Shown one piece after another: positions 59,878-64,000 of a stretch of 64,000 bases of DNA. The position numbers were made by a program, and so were the translations under genes. Under the pieces are notes generated by a model, which did not search any database, had not been told where the DNA came from, and saw only the letters and a list, made by a program, of their open reading frames with translations. Where the stretch lies: the NCBI GenBank assembly GCA_023415825.1, contig JAEZJF010000015.1, positions 186,001-250,000 on the forward strand. Direction: 5' to 3'. This DNA comes from Bacillota bacterium (GTDB lineage Bacteria > Bacillota > Clostridia > DSM-8532). Positions within the stretch are counted from its first letter, which is position 1, and every line of letters starts with the position of its first letter.

Positions 59878-61548
59878 CTACTCGCCAATGGTTACTATAT
59901 TTGAAAAATCCGAATAAACATAGCCGGAATCCCGGTTGTTCGGATCTCCGTAATAGTAAATATAATGTAGCTGCACTTTAAAGCTGTATTTGTGGTTATT
60001 GAGATCAATTGCCGTTAAATCCCCATATTCTCCTGCATAGGTCGTCACATAAAAGGTATTGCTTTTCCCTGGAACCTTGAAAGAGGGCTCTCCGATTAAA
60101 TCATCCATATAGCCACCGCCCTCCAGAGTTACCCATTTACCATCATCAGCTTTAGCGAAATATTCTATAATCGTAATTCCTCCGGTGGGCCGGTTAGCAT
60201 CCAAATCCAGAGCGGTTTGCGGTAGCTTCACCTGTAATTTAAAAGAAGCCAGTTTTTCAGTCTCTCTGGGCCTCTCAAGATAAATCAGCTCTGTTTTTTC
60301 AAGGGATGGAGCATCCAGGTACCCGGGCACTCCCTGCGGAAGCTTGGTTAATGAGGTTGCTGGTGAGCTTGCATGGGTGATATCCTCTGCATCCGTGCTG
60401 CTTTCGGTACTGCCGTCGAGAGTGGAACCCTGTGTCGGTATGTCATAGCCGACTACTTCCTGGGCGCTGGTCGTAGCTTTCGGTAAAAAGTTATAAGCTC
60501 TCACAAGGAACATCAAAGCTTGTTCCCTTGTGCAATTCCCGGTAGGATCAAAGCTGCCTTTTCCGTCACCTACTGTAATGGCATGCTTTGCCATGAATTT
60601 GGCGGGTTGGATGGCATAAGATGCAAATTTACTCTGATCCTTGAAATCGGGCTGTCCGGTTACATCAAAAACAATATTGGGTAAGCAGGCTTTCAGTGTT
60701 CTGGTTATCATGGCGGCCATTTGCTGGCGCATCAGGAACGATTTTGGTTCGAATTTGGTACCATCGCCAACACCGGCAGTGATGTTCAGTCCAAAAGCCT
60801 TGAGTATTTCGGGATTGGTTGTATCCTTAAAGGTTTTATCTGCAGGTTGTGCGGCTGTGCCGGTCACCTTTTCATAAAACTTGACGGCTGCTTCGGCAAA
60901 TTCCTCACGGGTGATGGGCTTCGTCATATCGGTATCCTTCAAGATGCCGGGGATAAGACCAAGCTCGTTTGCTTTTTTAAGCTCAGGCTCAGCCCAGGTG
61001 CTTGCGTTGGAATAAAAACTGCCTGACCCGATCGTAATCGTATTGGAAATAGGGGAGTAGATAGGCTCCACATCCGGCCAGCCCTCGTAATAATCATAGT
61101 AGACGCGAAGCCGGTAGGAATAAATATGGTTTTTAATATCAACGGAGGTCAAACTGCCCTCATCTATGGGATCAAACGTGATTGCGAAGGTACCGGCACT
61201 AACGGGCGCTTCGCTGTCCTCACCACCAGTGTACACATTGATATACCCGCCGCCTCCGAACTCTTCCCAGGAGCCGTTGTCAACCTTAACCGAATAGTCC
61301 CAGAATACAGAGCCGCCGCCAGGAGCCTCGCTATCTAAATTGAGAACGCTTTGAGGAAAATATACTTGGGCCTCAAAATAGGGGCGGCCATCTTCATGTG
61401 CTTTTAACTCGATTTTTTGGATGGAAGGAGCTTCCAATGAGGAAGGCACACCTTCCGGTAAGGCTGCAAATACAGTAGTAGAAAATACAGTGACTGTGAG
61501 AAGTGCTACAACCAATAACAGACATTTTCTAAGATACTTGTGATTCAT
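59878..61548 (-). CDS. SLH protein with two copies of the recurring surface domain
   Basis: 556 residues from ATG 61548, with AAAGGAG upstream and a signal peptide ending near TTVFAA. Domain copy 1 (about 28-165: LPEGVPSSLEAPSIQKIELK... to YSPISNTITIG) is followed by three SLH motifs (about 170-340; DMTKPITREEFAEAAVKFYE, FEPKSFLMRQQMAAMITR, FDPTGNCTREQALMFLVRAY). After a Ser/Thr linker comes domain copy 2 (about 395-556, LPQGVPGYLDAPSLEKTEL to YSDFSNIVTIGE). The SLH block therefore sits in the middle, an unusual order. Its N-terminal half parallels the protein at 35286-36407 along its whole length. Wall-bound; ligand unknown. Confidence 0.88.
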   Translation of the reverse strand: MNHKYLRKCLLLVVALLTVTVFSTTVFAALPEGVPSSLEAPSIQKIELKAHEDGRPYFEAQVYFPQSVLNLDSEAPGGGSVFWDYSVKVDNGSWEEFGGGGYINVYTGGEDSEAPVSAGTFAITFDPIDEGSLTSVDIKNHIYSYRLRVYYDYYEGWPDVEPIYSPISNTITIGSGSFYSNASTWAEPELKKANELGLIPGILKDTDMTKPITREEFAEAAVKFYEKVTGTAAQPADKTFKDTTNPEILKAFGLNITAGVGDGTKFEPKSFLMRQQMAAMITRTLKACLPNIVFDVTGQPDFKDQSKFASYAIQPAKFMAKHAITVGDGKGSFDPTGNCTREQALMFLVRAYNFLPKATTSAQEVVGYDIPTQGSTLDGSTESSTDAEDITHASSPATSLTKLPQGVPGYLDAPSLEKTELIYLERPRETEKLASFKLQVKLPQTALDLDANRPTGGITIIEYFAKADDGKWVTLEGGGYMDDLIGEPSFKVPGKSNTFYVTTYAGEYGDLTAIDLNNHKYSFKVQLHYIYYYGDPNNRDSGYVYSDFSNIVTIGE

Positions 61549-61588
61549 GATGATTCTCCTTTCAATTCTTATGTCAGATTTCAATTGG

Positions 61589-61906
61589 CTACGGGTTATC
61601 CTCATCCTGCGGAAGATCCTCCGGTGTAAGCTTTATCGCACGATATACTCTGCTGACCTCCGCTTCATCGGAAACGCACAGCTTGCAGTAGATGGAGTCA
61701 AACAACCTTTTGGCAGTCTTTCGATCAAGAAGCATTGTTTCCTTTGTCCAACGGGCTGTGTATCCCTTCCGGAACCACTCAAACGCTTTGTACTCATCGT
61801 CTGTGAGCAGTGATATCCGCCACTGCTTTTCCTGATCGGTGTTCATTCCCTCGGGGGGGATGGGGTCATCAACTTTGAGTGGCAAGATTGATTTAAACCA
61901 TCGCAC
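61589..61906 (-). CDS. Small LuxR-like helix-turn-helix protein
   Basis: 105 residues. RBS AAAGGAGGG precedes the ATG at 61906. The segment LTDDEYKAFEWFRKGYTARWTKETMLLDRKTAKRLFDSIYCKLCVSDEAEV has the spacing of a LuxR/NarL-type HTH (E-x-x-x-x-x-x-x-x-G-x-t... then R-K-T-x-K-x-L-x-x-x-I-x-x-K-L-x-V), though it is divergent. The N-terminal 25 residues are hydrophobic-poor and Pro-rich. It lies 40 bases before the SLH gene on the same strand, so it probably regulates the locus. The HTH call is by pattern only. Confidence 0.7.
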   Translation of the reverse strand: MRWFKSILPLKVDDPIPPEGMNTDQEKQWRISLLTDDEYKAFEWFRKGYTARWTKETMLLDRKTAKRLFDSIYCKLCVSDEAEVSRVYRAIKLTPEDLPQDEDNP

Positions 61907-61995
61907 GGTATCCCTCCTTTCCCGTCTTTATATAACTCATTTTTGCATCAGATATTTTTGCACTGCAATATCCCAATTTTAGGAGCAAAGGAAAA

Positions 61996-62026
61996 ATACC
62001 CCCTCCCAAAATTGGGAGGGGGGTAT
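61996..62026 (-). promoter_or_regulatory. Hairpin with minus-strand T-run in the leader of the SLH operon
   Basis: ATACCCCCTCCCAA / TTGGGAGGGGGGTAT, about 14 pairs with one bulge and a tiny loop; read on the minus strand it is followed by TTTTT. It lies 90 bases before the LuxR-like gene, downstream of where a minus-strand promoter should be, so it could attenuate the whole SLH operon. If no promoter lies between it and the TetR gene, it is simply a terminator for stray transcription. Confidence 0.5.
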
Positions 62027-62079
62027 AAAAATCATGGAACTTACGAACGAAGCATTCCTAACAAATTATTGAAACATTC

Positions 62080-62135
62080 TTGATTTAACTAACATATGAT
62101 AGTAAAATAAGCTATAAATATATAACATGTTAGTT
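62080..62135 (+). promoter_or_regulatory. Promoter and candidate operator of the TetR gene
   Basis: TTGATT (62080) and TAAAAT (62103) with a 17-base spacer. Perfect 9-base inverted arms AACTAACAT (62087-62095) and ATGTTAGTT (62127-62135) surround the -10, fitting self-repression by TetR. Confidence 0.6.
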
Positions 62136-62150
62136 GAGGGGTGCTGAAGA

Positions 62151-62762
62151 ATGCTGGAACTAACCGGAACAAAAGAGAGGATATTTGACGTTGCTGTGGA
62201 CTTGTTTTCCAGACATGGCTATAATGGCGTATCCGTCAGAAAAATTGCCGATGGGGCTGGAATAAAGGAAAGCTCAATCTATAATCATTTCAAAAACAAA
62301 GAAGAAATTCTGCATTACATCTTTGATTGTTTTCAGGAAGGGATGCGGGAGCAAAGGCCGGATGCATCTGAGCTGGAATATGAAATTGAGTATATGGCTC
62401 CCAGAGAGGTGTTCAGGCTGATATTCATCAAGTATGGGAAAAACAGAAATCCCAGAATTGATAAAATAGCCGCCATTATATTTATGGAGCAATATATCAA
62501 TCAAAGGGCCAGAAGCTTCGTCAAGGAATTCATGCTCAAAGAGCCGACGGACTATTATGAGGAAATACTGAAAGCCATGTCCGTAAAAGGGAAGATAAGG
62601 AACGATATAAACTTGAAAATAGCAGCGGAAGAATTGAATTTTGGTTTCCTTGGTATCATCTTTGATCTTCCGGTTGTAATCCGGGAAGACTGCGATATTT
62701 CAACTGTGATTCAGAAATTGTCAAACCATGTGGATTTTGTATTTGAGCGTATAGAGGTATAA
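62151..62762 (+). CDS. TetR family transcriptional regulator
   Basis: 203 residues. The N-terminal HTH is clear: KERIFDVAVDLFSRHGYNGVSVRKIADGAGIKESSIYNHFKNKEEIL (about 8-55). The C-terminal ligand domain (about 60-200) is of its own kind, with EVFRLIFIKYGKNRNPRIDKIAAIIFMEQYI, as in many clostridial TetR proteins controlling lipid or envelope genes. Weak ribosome site GAGGGG. It is divergent to the SLH/LuxR-like operon and 58 bases before a lipoprotein gene on the same strand, so it may control both. Inverted arms over its promoter suggest self-control. Confidence 0.92.
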   Translation: MLELTGTKERIFDVAVDLFSRHGYNGVSVRKIADGAGIKESSIYNHFKNKEEILHYIFDCFQEGMREQRPDASELEYEIEYMAPREVFRLIFIKYGKNRNPRIDKIAAIIFMEQYINQRARSFVKEFMLKEPTDYYEEILKAMSVKGKIRNDINLKIAAEELNFGFLGIIFDLPVVIREDCDISTVIQKLSNHVDFVFERIEV

Positions 62763-62820
62763 GTGTTAATCAAATACGGATTTCGGATAATCGGCGTGTA
62801 GCAGGATTGGAGGTAACCCC

Positions 62821-64000
62821 ATGAAAAGAATCACTGTTTTTATTTTGGTAATCGTTATGTTGCTTACTTCATGCGCACCGATGGAAAATATGACATCCCT
62901 TGCTCCGAATGAGCAACGGGTAGTTTTATCCACAATGGCACAGAATGCTGCATTTTTTCCAGAGCTGAAAAACCTTGATACCTCACCGGCTTTTTCAACG
63001 CTGGAATATACGGAAAATAATATCGCAACGCTGCCCTCCGCACCGCTTTTGGAATACGAGTTTCTCCCTGCAAGCCCGCAGTGGTCAAGTCTGGTTTCCG
63101 GCGATACGCCCGCTTCCTTTAGCGCCACCTATGAGCTTGCGGACAATGTGCTGACGGTAAACAAAGAGGTGACCGACAGTATCGCGTCTGCTGGACAGCT
63201 TCTGGCCGGGAGCGCTGCGCAAAAGCTGCTCCCAAACAGGATTATCGCGGAGGGCGGCTACGTCCCGAGAGCGGTGCTGGACGCGGCGGCGCAGAAAAGG
63301 GACCGCGTCGTGGAGAACGGTACCGTGGTCGTGGACGAATCGTCGGGCACCGCCTTTAAGGTCGTCGCGCCCACCGAGTTTACCGGTGCGTTCGATGCAG
63401 ATGCGGAACTGCATAAAATGATTGAGCCTCTGGAGGGTACCTATGCCGTTGCGCAGCCCGAGCTGCATGAGGTGCTTAAGGATTTCAATCTGGGCGGAGC
63501 GGAGGGCGAAACCGTCAAGCTGACCCGCGCTAATATTACCGAGTTCGCACCAAATGTTGAAAAGAATCTGGTGCAGCCCACCGGCTACAAAACGATGTCT
63601 TTCGGAGATTCGTATAAGGGATTCAAGAATTTGTCCGACGATCCCTTGATGAAGCTTCAATTTGAAAATGAACGTCTCGACGCCAGGCTGGGGAGCGGCT
63701 CGCCGATCTCCGTCACCGTCAGCGGCGGGCTGGGTGTCGATAAAATCGACGTGTCCGCGCGCTATACAGCCTCCGACGGTTATCACCTTACCATGACGCT
63801 CAATCAGGAAAGCTATCTTGTTGTGGAAATGGAAGCGGAAATCGCGGAGGAAATCATCATCCCCATTTTCGGAATCCATGTCGCCGTCAAGGCGGGAGAT
63901 AAGGAGATCGCGCGCATCGCGGGCGGCGTATTCGTCATCGTGGGGATGGACGGCACGCTCAAGCTGGAGGTTGAAGCCCGCGAATTCTCCTCCACCATCG
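62821..64000 (+). CDS. Large lipoprotein of unknown function (3' truncated by window edge)
   Basis: At least 393 residues, running off the right edge. GGAGGT lies before the ATG at 62821. The signal peptide MKRITVFILVIVMLLTSCAP has a lipobox LLTSC (cysteine 18). The mature part is beta-rich (VSGDTPASFSATYELADNVLTV, GSPISVTVSGGLGVDKIDVSAR, GTAFKVVAPTEFTGAFDADAEL); no family recognised. From about 63100 the codons become visibly GC-rich (many GCG, CGC, GTC), unlike the AT-rich 5' end and neighbouring TetR gene, which suggests import or fusion. Follows TetR closely in the same direction, so likely part of its regulon. Confidence 0.8.
   Translation, partial: MKRITVFILVIVMLLTSCAPMENMTSLAPNEQRVVLSTMAQNAAFFPELKNLDTSPAFSTLEYTENNIATLPSAPLLEYEFLPASPQWSSLVSGDTPASFSATYELADNVLTVNKEVTDSIASAGQLLAGSAAQKLLPNRIIAEGGYVPRAVLDAAAQKRDRVVENGTVVVDESSGTAFKVVAPTEFTGAFDADAELHKMIEPLEGTYAVAQPELHEVLKDFNLGGAEGETVKLTRANITEFAPNVEKNLVQPTGYKTMSFGDSYKGFKNLSDDPLMKLQFENERLDARLGSGSPISVTVSGGLGVDKIDVSARYTASDGYHLTMTLNQESYLVVEMEAEIAEEIIIPIFGIHVAVKAGDKEIARIAGGVFVIVGMDGTLKLEVEAREFSSTI

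Noticed and set aside
63085..63879. Minus-strand open frame of 264 codons at the right end
   Set aside because: It is a GC-rich shadow of the plus-strand lipoprotein gene, which has GGAGGT, a lipobox and continuous coding to the edge.

Overview
The window reads as a chromosomal stretch of a low-to-moderate GC, Gram-positive anaerobe of the class Clostridia (Bacillota). The evidence is strong Shine-Dalgarno sites (GGAGG type) before most genes, S-layer-homology (SLH) surface proteins, an Fnr-type regulator with an N-terminal cysteine cluster, a flavodoxin/ferredoxin protein, ABC-F and MATE proteins, and a biotin-dependent carboxyl-transfer operon. I cannot name the genus. No rRNA, tRNA, CRISPR array, prophage or intact insertion sequence was seen.

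Left part (1-20 kb): the end of a branched-chain amino-acid ABC transporter (livF) with a CBS-ACT sensor; ftsH; a family 8 glycosyltransferase; a small SemiSWEET-like membrane protein; a glycerophosphodiesterase-MFS pair; the ammonium module amtB-glnK behind a leader with two large hairpins; a DNA glycosylase; a MATE pump; a GNAT protein; the carboxynorspermidine dehydrogenase/decarboxylase pair; a TPR lipoprotein with an HESQH motif; a LysM protein; a methyltransferase; a CBS-pair protein; and a Thr/Pro-rich lipoprotein.

Middle (20-34 kb): two ABC-F ATPases, one with a degenerate second ATP site; a TipAL-type MerR regulator with a 19-bp-spacer promoter; a CPBP protease; an EFR1-type ferredoxin; a DEAD-box helicase; larE followed by two overlapping Cys/Met-metabolism PLP genes; a ferritin-like protein carrying an 18-bp/60-bp Met-Asn-Pro repeat tract; and a stalk-domain/PrcB-like secreted protein.

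Surface-protein regions (34-43 kb on +, 56-64 kb mainly on -): two SLH loci. Each is preceded by small regulators (an excisionase-like HTH plus a PAS-AraC protein; a LuxR-like 105-aa protein and a divergent TetR). They share an apparently uncharacterised domain of about 140 residues, found in three copies. The first locus also encodes a 2183-aa multidomain SLH protein. The second carries three lipoproteins or secreted proteins of unknown function, a broken SLH tail, and a GC-rich lipoprotein that runs off the window end.

Between them (43-56 kb): an Fnr/DUF1858/DUF438-hemerythrin-PAS unit; a 57-aa DUF1328 membrane protein; mnmM; the muropeptide-recycling set murR-murQ-anmK with shared candidate operators; and a three-gene operon with exactly the subunit set of methylmalonyl-CoA:pyruvate transcarboxylase (12S, 1.3S and 5S types). 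Many intergenic gaps between 20 and 48 kb carry a dispersed palindromic repeat family with the core GAAATCAAAGATTTC.
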